Shown: positions 56,732 to 64,000 of the stretch, piece by piece
Layout of the letters: each line of letters starts with the position of its first letter
Numbering within the stretch: the first letter of the stretch is position 1
DNA from: Chloroflexi bacterium HGW-Chloroflexi-6
GTDB lineage: Bacteria > Chloroflexota > Anaerolineae > Anaerolineales > Villigracilaceae
Length of the DNA: 64,000 nucleotides
Direction of reading: 5' to 3'
Assembly (NCBI GenBank): GCA_002840685.1
Contig: PHBU01000008.1
Coordinates: 1 to 64,000 of the forward strand
Made by a program: the position numbers and the translations under genes
Notes under the pieces: generated by a model
Seen by the model: only the letters and a program-made list of their open reading frames with translations
Told to the model about the DNA's origin: nothing
Databases searched by the model: none

Positions 56732-56762
56732 GGGAGCGGCGAGATATTATCTCAACCTACTC

Positions 56763-57935
56763 TTAGCGATTTTTCTTGAAGTACACGTCCGCGTACACGG
56801 CCAAAATCAAGACTGCACCCTTGACTACGTACTGATAGGCCGCCGGGACGTTCAGCATTTGCAGACCGTTGGTCAGGGAGGCCATGATCAGACCGCCGAT
56901 CATCGCGCCGAAGATGGTCCCTTCGCCGCCCAGGGTGGATGTGCCGCCCAGAATACAGGCCGCGATGGCATCGAGTTCGTAGCCTTCGCCGGCTGCCACG
57001 GTGCCATACCCGACATACGAAGCCAGCACAATGCCTGCCACACCGCACAGGAAACCCATCAGCACAAAGATCAGGAAGATATTGCGCTTAATGTTGATAC
57101 CAGACAGGCGCGCCGCTTCGCGGTTGCCGCCGATGGCGTATGCATAGCGCCCGAAGCGCGTGTTATTCGAAACATAGGCCATGATCATGGCCGTTACCGC
57201 CAGCAAAAGCACCGGAACCTGGATACCATTGTAGAAATTGACCACCACCACGTAGATGATGACCAGGGCCGAGAAGAAAACAGTTCCCAGAATATCCATA
57301 TAAATGTTGGGAACCTCAAACCCGTATTGGGCTTTGCGCGAGCGGCTGCGGATCATGTTCAGGAACAAGAGCGCAACCACCAACAGCGCTACGATCCAGC
57401 CGATTCCTGCCGGCAGATAGCCCTGAGCGATTTGATCGAAGCTGGGCTGGTTGGCCGGAATGGTTTTGCCTTCAGTGATGATCAAAATCCCGCCGCGCAA
57501 GACGAACATACCGCCCAGGGTGACGATGAAGGCTGGTACGCGCATGTACGAAATAATGTATCCCTGTAACATGCCAAACAGAGCACCTACCACTAAACCG
57601 ATCACTACCGAAAGTGCTGCTGCCACGAGCGGCTGTTCAGGGAAGATCGAATTCCAGACATTGGCCTGGAAGTAGGCCACAACCACCGAAACGAATCCGG
57701 CCAGCTTGCCCACGGAAAGGTCAATATTGCCGGTGACGATCACCAGAACCATGCCGGTCGCCAAAAAGGAAGTCACGGTCATCTGGCGAAACAGGTTGGA
57801 GAAGTTTTGCGGGCTCAGGTAAAAGCCGTTGGTCAGAATGTTGAACAAGATCCAGACGGCCAGCATCGCCAAAATCATGGTGTAGGTCTGGATGTTATCG
57901 CGAAAACGTTTTTTGAGTTCAAGGGAAAGGTTCAT
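56763..57935 (-). CDS. xylH: Xylose-type ABC permease
   Basis: The start at 57935 follows GAGGT and gives 390 residues with about ten transmembrane segments. It has the RbsC/XylH signature VIVTGNIDLSVGKLAGFVSV and GTSTLGGEGTIFGAMIGGLI. It works with the ATPase and binding protein encoded upstream on the same strand. Confidence 0.92.
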   Translation of the reverse strand: MNLSLELKKRFRDNIQTYTMILAMLAVWILFNILTNGFYLSPQNFSNLFRQMTVTSFLATGMVLVIVTGNIDLSVGKLAGFVSVVVAYFQANVWNSIFPEQPLVAAALSVVIGLVVGALFGMLQGYIISYMRVPAFIVTLGGMFVLRGGILIITEGKTIPANQPSFDQIAQGYLPAGIGWIVALLVVALLFLNMIRSRSRKAQYGFEVPNIYMDILGTVFFSALVIIYVVVVNFYNGIQVPVLLLAVTAMIMAYVSNNTRFGRYAYAIGGNREAARLSGINIKRNIFLIFVLMGFLCGVAGIVLASYVGYGTVAAGEGYELDAIAACILGGTSTLGGEGTIFGAMIGGLIMASLTNGLQMLNVPAAYQYVVKGAVLILAVYADVYFKKNR

Positions 57936-57954
57936 AACATACCTCGGGTGAGAT

Positions 57955-59484
57955 TTAAGCTTCAATGCCGGTGGCGATCGCCATGATTTTTTCCTGGGTG
58001 GCGCCCTGGGTTTCCAAAGTGCCGCCAGAACGGCCATGATGCATAACCATGATGCGGTCGCTCATGCCGATCACTTCTTCAAGCTCGCTGGAAATCATGA
58101 TGATCGAAACACCTTTTTCCGCGAGTTCATTCATCAACTTGTAAATTTCAAATTTTGCGCCTACATCAATCCCACGGGTGGGATCGTCCATGATCAAAAT
58201 CTGGGGGTCGGTCAGCAGCCACTTCGCGATGACAACCTTTTGCTGGTTGCCGCCCGAAAGCGAATCAACCCGCGCCTGCAAGTTGGAGGCCTTAACTGCC
58301 AGGTTTTTGCTTTGCTGGGTGGCAGCGGCCAGTTCTGCATCCTGGTCGATGCGGAAGAAGGCTGCGAACCGGTCGAGATTTGCCAGGGAAATGTTGCGCA
58401 AAATGGGCTGGATCAACACCAGCCCCTGGCCCTTGCGGTCCTCCGGCACCAGGCTGATACCGTTTGCCATGGCATCCCGCGCGTTTTTAATGTTAAGTGG
58501 TCGGCCATTCATGGAAATGGTGCCGGCTGTGATATTGCCGTATTCTCCGAAGACGGTCGCTACCAGCTCGGTGCGCCCGGAGCCCATCAACCCGGCAATG
58601 CCCAGGATTTCGCCTTTGCGCAGGTCGAAGCTGACTCCGTTCAAAACCTTGCGGCTGGGTTCGTTCGGGTCGCTGGCGACCAGGTTTTCGACTTTAAAAA
58701 TGACTTCGCCTGGCTGGCGGTTGCCCTGTGGAAAGCGTTCTTTCATTTCACGCCCAACCATGTGACGCACCAATTGTTCCTGGTTTAATTCGTGGGTTGG
58801 GCGGGTGATAACCGTTTTGCCATCGCGCAAAATGGTAACCGTGTCGGCAACACGGAAAAATTCTTCCAATTTATGAGTAATATAAATGCAGGTAACGCCA
58901 AGCTCTTTGAGCGTTGCCAAAATTTCCACCAGTTTGGTAATTTCAGCTTCACTTAAGGCGCTGGTTGGCTCATCCAGGATGAGTATCCTGGCGTTTTCAG
59001 ACAGGGCCTTGGCGATTTCCACCATTTGCATTTTGCCTACGCCCAGGTTTTTCACAACGGCATTGGGTGGCACATCCAGCTTATATTTTTCGAGTAATTG
59101 CCGGGTTTCAGCGTAGAGCTTGTCCCAGTTAATCACCCCATTTTCCATGGGTTCTTTGCCGAGGAAGATGTTTTCTCCAACGGTCATGCTGGGTACCAGG
59201 GTCAGTTCCTGGTACACAATCGCAATCCCTTCTTCAATGGCTTGGCGAATGGAGCGATCTTCCAGTTTTAGTTCACGGTTTTCGTACAGTATGGTTCCTT
59301 CGTAAGAGCCATACGGATACACCCCGGAAAGGATCTTCATCAACGTGGATTTACCCGCGCCGTTTTCACCGCACAGGCCGTGCACTTTGCCACGTTGAAT
59401 CTGGATCGAAACATCGCTCAGAGCCACAACCCCGGGAAATTTTTTCGTGACGTTACGAATGTCGAGGATAATATCGTCAGCCAC
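57955..59484 (-). CDS. xylG: Xylose-type ABC ATPase (two nucleotide-binding domains)
   Basis: The 509-residue product has two fused ABC domains. The first has Walker A GENGAGKSTL near 36 and LILDEPTSALSEAE. The second has the degenerate Walker A GLMGSGRTEL near 293, signature LSGGNQQKV and ILIMDDPTRGIDVGAK. This is the RbsA/XylG/MglA layout. A hairpin separates it from the binding-protein gene. Confidence 0.95.
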   Translation of the reverse strand: MADDIILDIRNVTKKFPGVVALSDVSIQIQRGKVHGLCGENGAGKSTLMKILSGVYPYGSYEGTILYENRELKLEDRSIRQAIEEGIAIVYQELTLVPSMTVGENIFLGKEPMENGVINWDKLYAETRQLLEKYKLDVPPNAVVKNLGVGKMQMVEIAKALSENARILILDEPTSALSEAEITKLVEILATLKELGVTCIYITHKLEEFFRVADTVTILRDGKTVITRPTHELNQEQLVRHMVGREMKERFPQGNRQPGEVIFKVENLVASDPNEPSRKVLNGVSFDLRKGEILGIAGLMGSGRTELVATVFGEYGNITAGTISMNGRPLNIKNARDAMANGISLVPEDRKGQGLVLIQPILRNISLANLDRFAAFFRIDQDAELAAATQQSKNLAVKASNLQARVDSLSGGNQQKVVIAKWLLTDPQILIMDDPTRGIDVGAKFEIYKLMNELAEKGVSIIMISSELEEVIGMSDRIMVMHHGRSGGTLETQGATQEKIMAIATGIEA

Positions 59485-59509
59485 AGGTTGCTCCTCATTA
59501 CTTAGGGAT

Positions 59510-59542
59510 AAGTCCCGGCTTCTTTGGTTGAAACCGGGACTT
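59510..59542 (-). terminator. Intra-operon hairpin after xylF-type gene
   Basis: AAGTCCCGG pairs with CCGGGACTT (15-base loop) between the binding-protein and ATPase genes. Such partial terminators raise binding protein over membrane components. Confidence 0.65.
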
Positions 59543-59561
59543 ATTTATTTTACGTCAAGAC

Positions 59562-60665
59562 TTAGGGTTTGGCAGGGCGTTCGCCTTCAGGAATGTCACG
59601 ATAAACATCATCGTAGGCCTGGAAACCGCTTTTCACAACCAGATCGTAAACATTGTCTTGGTTGACCTGGGCAACATCCAGGAACACGCAGGGGACTTCA
59701 CCTTGCTTGCTGGGATCAACGGTCAGTTCGGCCAGGGTGAATTTCTTCATTTCGGGGATCGCCTCGCCCTTGAGCAGCTTGTCGATCAGGTCAACAGCCA
59801 GCGGGGAGAGATTGCGGATATCCTTCATGATCGAGACGGTCAGTTCACCCTTGACGATGCTGTTACAGCCGTCAGCGGTGGCATCCTGGCCCGAGATCGG
59901 AACGACGCCGGCCAATTGCTGAGCCTTCATGGCCTGCAAAGCGCCCAGGGCGGTACCGTCATTCGAGGCCACGACAGCGTCGACATCATTGTTGGCAGCG
60001 GTCAGGATGTTTTCCATCAGCTTGAGAGCGTTGGCGGCATCCCAGTTGTCCACACCTTGCTGGGCAACGATTTCGATCTTGCCAGCGTCAACGTAGGGCT
60101 GCAGGATTTCGGTCTGACCCTTGGTGAACAGGGTGGCGTTGTTATCGGTGGGGGAACCGGCGAGCTGAACCAGGCGCACGGGGCCGTTGGCTGCGACATC
60201 CCAATTTTCGATGTCGATGGCTTTCATCACGCCCATGGCCTGCTGGCGGCCAACTTCGACATTGTCAAAGGACAGGTAGGCAGCGATTTTGTCGGTCTTG
60301 ATCAGGCGGTCGTAAGCGAGAACTTTCACACCCGCGGCGGCGGCCTTATCAACGGAGGTCACAATCGCATCACCGTCTTCGGCAACAACGATCAGAGCTT
60401 TCACGCCCTGGCTGACCATGTTGTCGATCTGGTCGTTCTGGAGTTTGACATCGTGGTTGGCTTCCTGGCTGATAACTTCATAGCCTTTTTCTTCCAGGAG
60501 CTTGCGCATGAGGACTTCTTCGTTCTTCCAACGTTCGGTGGCAAAATCGGAGAAAGAAAGACCAACTTTGACTTTTCCGCTACCAGTGGCGCCGCAGGCA
60601 GCCAGGCTGGTAGCCAGGAGTGAGATCAACACAAGGGCAGAGAGAATTCGAACTAACTTAGACAT
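59562..60665 (-). CDS. xylF: Xylose-binding lipoprotein
   Basis: The start at 60665 follows GGAGG and gives 367 residues. It has the lipobox LATSLAACG, then KVGLSFSDFATERWKNEEVL, KALIVVAEDGDAI, VLAYDRLI, VVASNDGTALGAL and PISGQDATADG, all typical of XylF/periplasmic binding protein 4. It delivers D-xylose or a related monosaccharide to the XylGH complex. Confidence 0.93.
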   Translation of the reverse strand: MSKLVRILSALVLISLLATSLAACGATGSGKVKVGLSFSDFATERWKNEEVLMRKLLEEKGYEVISQEANHDVKLQNDQIDNMVSQGVKALIVVAEDGDAIVTSVDKAAAAGVKVLAYDRLIKTDKIAAYLSFDNVEVGRQQAMGVMKAIDIENWDVAANGPVRLVQLAGSPTDNNATLFTKGQTEILQPYVDAGKIEIVAQQGVDNWDAANALKLMENILTAANNDVDAVVASNDGTALGALQAMKAQQLAGVVPISGQDATADGCNSIVKGELTVSIMKDIRNLSPLAVDLIDKLLKGEAIPEMKKFTLAELTVDPSKQGEVPCVFLDVAQVNQDNVYDLVVKSGFQAYDDVYRDIPEGERPAKP

Positions 60666-60771
60666 CTTTTCCTCCAAATATGGTATGTGAGTAATGAAAA
60701 ACCGATTGGATATAAAAGCAACAAAAGTTTTGTTTTTTGGTACACCTCCTGAAAATAAGGATCGACAGAAC

Positions 60772-62007
60772 CTAGCGCCCTAAAATAGCCAGCGGATTGG
60801 CCTGTAACAGCACAGATTGATAAACAACCGCGATGCCCCCCTTAACGCAAGCATCAGAGCCGTGCGCAGCGCGTACTACCTGAGCGGACTCTCGATTCCA
60901 ACGCAAGGCCCGGTTTTTAATTTCGGTATTTACAACAGGCAGCAGAAAATCGGCAGCCAGGCTTAAAATCCCGCCCAGCACAACCAGTTCAGGGTTGAGC
61001 GCATTCAACAGGGATGCAATCCCAATCCCGAGATAGCGGCCGATCTTTTCTAAGCCCAGGATGGCAACTTCATCACCGGCTTTTGCCGCATCAACGATCA
61101 TTTCCACTGAATAATTCCCGACTGCTTGCTCTAAAATGCTTTTTTTGCCCGAAGCAATCAGCTCGTCGAGATAACGATACAAAGCCTTCTGGCTGACCTG
61201 GGTCTCCCAGCAGCCGTGGTTGCCGCATTTACACAACCCACCGTTGGGATCCATGGTCATGTGACCAAACTCAGAAGCAACACCGCTTACGCCCCGGCAC
61301 AAATGACCGTCGCGCACAACGCCTCCACCCAAACCGATATTGCCACTCAGGTAGAGGACATTTTCATATCCTTTGGCGGCTCCAAAATAATGTTCACCCA
61401 GGGCTGCCAGGTTGGCTTCATTGTCGATGAAAACAGGCGCGCCAAAGTTTGCTTGCTCAAAAAACGACAGAAGTGAAACCTCGCTCCAGCCAAGGTTGGG
61501 CGCAAATAACAATGTTCCGGTTCCAGAATCGATCATGCCTGGAACACCAATCGCTACCCCAAACAAGGAAGTGGCAGTTGCCTTGCCTCTTTCGACCCCT
61601 TGATACAACAAGGCCAGTGTGCGATCCAAAATCGCTTGCTGGCCCATTTCAGGAAAAGTTTTTTCTTTTACCTGCCAAATAACATCCGGGGCAAAATCAG
61701 TGACCATGACTTCAATAAAATCGACCGCGATTTCGCAGCTGACAATGAATCCGGCGGAGGGGCGCAGGGTAAGCAAGGTGGCAGGGCGCCCCGTGCCTGA
61801 TGACTTCATACCGACTTCACGCACAAAACCGCGTTCCATCAAGTCAAAAACCAGATCGGAAACAGTGGCTTTGTTTAACCCGGTCGCCTGGGCCAGGGCG
61901 GCGCGCGAAATCGGAGCCTGGGTGCGCAAGATGTTCATCACCAGCGATAAATTAATTTGTCGAACCAGTGCCTGATCGCCAGTTTGATAGGTGTCGCGTT
62001 TTTGCAT
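60772..62007 (-). CDS. xylR: ROK-family repressor (XylR)
   Basis: The start at 62007 follows AAGGG and gives 411 residues. It has an N-terminal winged helix (about 25-80, APISRAALAQATGLNKATVS) and a ROK sugar-kinase-like domain with GVAIGVPGMID, the zinc-site CKCGNHGCWE (spaced GGLCKCGNHGCWE) and LGIGIASLLNALNPELVVLGG. ROK XylR represses xylose genes until xylose binds. The XylR-like operator at 62048 overlaps the divergent promoters in front of it. Confidence 0.93.
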   Translation of the reverse strand: MQKRDTYQTGDQALVRQINLSLVMNILRTQAPISRAALAQATGLNKATVSDLVFDLMERGFVREVGMKSSGTGRPATLLTLRPSAGFIVSCEIAVDFIEVMVTDFAPDVIWQVKEKTFPEMGQQAILDRTLALLYQGVERGKATATSLFGVAIGVPGMIDSGTGTLLFAPNLGWSEVSLLSFFEQANFGAPVFIDNEANLAALGEHYFGAAKGYENVLYLSGNIGLGGGVVRDGHLCRGVSGVASEFGHMTMDPNGGLCKCGNHGCWETQVSQKALYRYLDELIASGKKSILEQAVGNYSVEMIVDAAKAGDEVAILGLEKIGRYLGIGIASLLNALNPELVVLGGILSLAADFLLPVVNTEIKNRALRWNRESAQVVRAAHGSDACVKGGIAVVYQSVLLQANPLAILGR

Positions 62008-62017
62008 CAATTTACCC

Positions 62018-62072
62018 TTGACAACAATGCTTGACTTGAGAGTATAATTAGTTTGTTGGAGCAACCAACTAA
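62018..62072. promoter_or_regulatory. Divergent xylR/xylA promoters and XylR operator
   Basis: Rightward: TTGACA (62018-62023), 19-base spacer, TATAAT (62043-62048). The 25-bp dyad at 62048-62072 has arms TTAGTTTGTTG and CAACCAACTAA (one mismatch), close to the Firmicutes XylR operator TTAGTTTGTTT-n-AACAAACTAA. Leftward, TTGGTT and TATACT 16 bases apart could drive xylR. Confidence 0.85.
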
Positions 62073-62160
62073 GATTATAAGAACATTTTCGCGCAGAGTC
62101 AAGCACCTTTTTCTATAACGAATATCCGGTTTCAATTTTCCCACTTTTCAGGAGACTCCC

Positions 62161-63327
62161 ATGTCCGACTATTCCCCCACCCCCGCACAAAAATTTACCT
62201 TTGGCCTGTGGACCGTTGGCAACCGCGGCACAGACCCGTTTGGTTCCGCCACCCGTGAGCACAAGACCCCCGCCGAACTGGTTTACCTGCTCGGCGAAGT
62301 CGGCGCGTATGGCGTCAACTTCCATGACAATGACCTGATCCCGATCGATGCCACCCCTGCTGAAGCCGAAGCCATCAAAAAGGATTTCCGCAAGGCCCTG
62401 GCCGATACCGGCCTGGTTGTACCGATGGCGACCACCAACCTGTTCAGCGATCCGATCTTCAAAGATGGCGCATTTACCAGCAACGATCCCAAAGTCCGTG
62501 CTTATGCCATTCAAAAAACCATGAAATCGATGGATCTGGGCGTCGAATTTGGCGCGAAGATCTACGTTTTCTGGGGCGGGCGCGAAGGCACCGAAACCGA
62601 TTCAAGTAAAAGCACGGTCGATGCCATCAAGCGCAACCGTGAAGCGATGAATTTCCTGTGCGAATATGCACTGGATATGAAATATGACCTGAAATTTGCC
62701 CTGGAAGCCAAGCCCAACGAACCGCGCGGCGACATCTTTAACCCGACCACCGGGCATATGCTGGCCTTCATTACCACCCTTGACCATCCTGAGATGGTCG
62801 GCGTCAACCCGGAAGTGGCCCACGAGCACATGGCAGGCATCAACTTTATGCACGGCGTTGCCCAGGCCTGGGAAGCGGGCAAACTCTTCCACATCGACCT
62901 GAACGACCAGTATCCCGGCCGCTATGACCAGGATCTGCGCTTCGGTTCCCGCGATCTGAAAGCCGCTTTCTACCTGGTCAAATTCCTGGAAGATGTCAAA
63001 TACGAAGGCTCGCGCCATTTCGATGCCCATGCCTACCGCACCGAAGATTTCGATGGCGTCAAGGACTTTGCGCGTGGCTCCATGCGCACTTACATGATCT
63101 TGAAGGAAAAGGCCGCCCAGTTCAATGCCGATAAAGAAATCCAGGCGATCCTGGCTGAACTGAACGCCGAAGACAAGAGCATGACCCCGTTCTTTGGCAA
63201 ATACAGCCCCGAAAAAGCCGCCGCTCTCAAGGCCCAGCCCTTCGACCGCCCGGCCATTAGCAAGCGTGGTTTGAAATACGAACGGCTCGATCAATTGACA
63301 ATCGACATTTTGACCGGGACGCGATAA
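62161..63327 (+). CDS. xylA: Xylose isomerase (class I)
   Basis: The start follows CAGGAGAC. The 388-residue product has the catalytic His55 in [31 protein letters not shown] with metal ligands, [13 protein letters not shown] and HIDLNDQ. Length and motifs fit the shorter class I (actinobacterial-type) enzymes. It converts D-xylose to D-xylulose in the cytoplasm. xylB follows. Confidence 0.96.
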   Translation: MSDYSPTPAQKFTFGLWTVGNRGTDPFGSATREHKTPAELVYLLGEVGAYGVNFHDNDLIPIDATPAEAEAIKKDFRKALADTGLVVPMATTNLFSDPIFKDGAFTSNDPKVRAYAIQKTMKSMDLGVEFGAKIYVFWGGREGTETDSSKSTVDAIKRNREAMNFLCEYALDMKYDLKFALEAKPNEPRGDIFNPTTGHMLAFITTLDHPEMVGVNPEVAHEHMAGINFMHGVAQAWEAGKLFHIDLNDQYPGRYDQDLRFGSRDLKAAFYLVKFLEDVKYEGSRHFDAHAYRTEDFDGVKDFARGSMRTYMILKEKAAQFNADKEIQAILAELNAEDKSMTPFFGKYSPEKAAALKAQPFDRPAISKRGLKYERLDQLTIDILTGTR

Positions 63328-63335
63328 ATCCCGCC

Positions 63336-63364
63336 GTAGGGGCGACCCATTGGGTCGCCCCTAC
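63336..63364. repeat. REP-like palindrome between xylA and xylB
   Basis: A 29-bp almost perfect palindrome starting GTAGGGGCGACCCA and ending GGGTCGCCCCTAC. Its form (GTAGGGGCG...CGCCCCTAC) is that of dispersed repeats seen in Chloroflexota and Cyanobacteria. It also would form an mRNA hairpin just before the xylB ribosome-binding site. Confidence 0.6.
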
Positions 63365-63381
63365 AATCATTGGAGGACGTT

Positions 63382-64000
63382 ATGTATTTCATCGGCATTG
63401 ACAGTTCCACCACCGCCACCAAAGCGCTGCTGATGGATTCAGCCGGGCAGGTGCTGGCAGTGGCGGCGACAGAATACCCCTTCGAGACGCCGCGCCCGTT
63501 ATGGAGTGAGCAACATCCCGATTTGTGGTGGGATGGGGCCCAAAAATCGATCCGGGCTGTGCTGGAGCAGGCGGGCATCGATCCGGCCCAGGTTGGCGGC
63601 GTTGGTCTGACCGGGCAGATGCACGGATTGGTTTTGCTGGACGAAGCAGGTGAAGTTTTGCGCCCGGCCATTCTGTGGAACGATCAGCGCACCCAGGCGC
63701 AGTGCGATGAAATTCACCAGGTGATTGGCAAGGAACTGTTCATTCAAATCACCGGCAACATGGCTCTGACGGGTTTTACCGCTCCCAAGATTTTGTGGGT
63801 CAAGCAAAACGAGCCGCAAGTCTATGCCAGGGTGCGCCATATTTTGTTGCCCAAAGATTATGTGCGCTACAAGCTGACGGACGCCTATGCGATGGACAAA
63901 GCCGACGGCGCCGGGACGGTGCTGTTCGATATCAAGTCTCGCACCTGGTCGCCGGATGTGCTGCGCGCGCTGGGCATCGACCCGGCCTGGATGCCGGCTC
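63382..64000 (+). CDS. xylB: Xylulokinase, 5' part (runs off the window)
   Basis: The ATG at 63382 follows TGGAGGA. The visible 206 residues show the FGGY-kinase start YFIGIDSSTTATKALLMD, GVGLTGQMHGLVLLD, AILWNDQRT, TGFTAPKILWVKQNEP and LPKDYVRYKLT. It phosphorylates D-xylulose for the pentose phosphate pathway. Truncated by the window, not by mutation. Confidence 0.95.
   Translation, partial: MYFIGIDSSTTATKALLMDSAGQVLAVAATEYPFETPRPLWSEQHPDLWWDGAQKSIRAVLEQAGIDPAQVGGVGLTGQMHGLVLLDEAGEVLRPAILWNDQRTQAQCDEIHQVIGKELFIQITGNMALTGFTAPKILWVKQNEPQVYARVRHILLPKDYVRYKLTDAYAMDKADGAGTVLFDIKSRTWSPDVLRALGIDPAWMPA

Noticed and set aside
1..64000. CRISPR array
   Set aside because: No direct repeats of 24-40 bases with regular unique spacers were seen; the regular repeats found are short iterons or coding repeats.

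Overview
The window is a bacterial chromosome segment carrying a complete-looking, integrated, tailed-phage genome (about 39.75 kb) flanked by host genes. The host is most likely a member of the Chloroflexota, class Anaerolineae or close. This is inferred from a mevalonate-type decarboxylase in a bacterial RseP/HEAT/peptidase gene cluster, a heterotrophic sugar-ABC gene content and the RadC sequence style. No rRNA or marker gene in the window proves it.

Left host flank (1-1506): the first codons of an insertion-sequence transposase, a HARE-HTH (HrgA/COG2958-like) gene that this insertion appears to truncate, a tRNA-Ala(CGC) with its terminator, and the N-terminal half of radC. The other half of radC lies 40 kb away (41256-41598). 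A large serine integrase (1556-3097) sits beside the left junction. Aligning the two junctions gives one shared dinucleotide, CT, at 1505-1506 and 41254-41255. Joining there restores an uninterrupted 236-codon radC and leaves an attP whose arms match in 18 of 21 positions on either side of the CT.

Prophage (1507-41255): a leftward lysogeny arm (XRE repressor, three small genes, a DUF3467 protein, a PIN-domain toxin-like gene, a small membrane protein, integrase) and a divergent rightward arm starting from a strong promoter with a Cro-like gene. The rightward early region (5.9-18.5 kb) has many small genes, an initiator-like tRNA-Met, an ASCH protein, a block of small membrane proteins plus lipoprotein plus FtsK/HerA-type ATPase, a replication module (DnaD-like initiator with internal iterons, DnaC-like loader) and a run of zinc-ribbon miniproteins. 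Two late operons follow: 18.6-22.9 kb (membrane proteins, SH3, HNH, terminase) and 23.0-41.2 kb (portal, protease, HK97 capsid, head-tail joining, tail tube, frameshifted chaperone, tape measure, tail tip, SGNH esterase, metallophosphoesterase).

The most unusual signals are regulatory. A 14-bp near-palindrome (CTCAYACGTRTGAG) occurs seven times, only inside the prophage, next to start codons or just upstream of promoters. Two of these copies precede two homologous modules made of promoter, short hairpin, conserved CGGAGAT linker and strong intrinsic terminator, one in front of each late operon. Together they look like a shared operator plus a processive antitermination or small-RNA system.

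Right host flank (41256-64000): a MerR-GyrI-GyrI regulator; a leftward cluster of acylphosphatase, membrane peptidase, HEAT protein, RseP protease and mevalonate-pathway decarboxylase; a LacI-regulated sugar ABC operon with an extra solute-binding-like protein lacking a signal peptide; a GH3 glycosidase; and a xylose regulon (xylFGH-type ABC transporter and ROK repressor leftward; xylA and xylB rightward) around a Firmicutes-like XylR operator.
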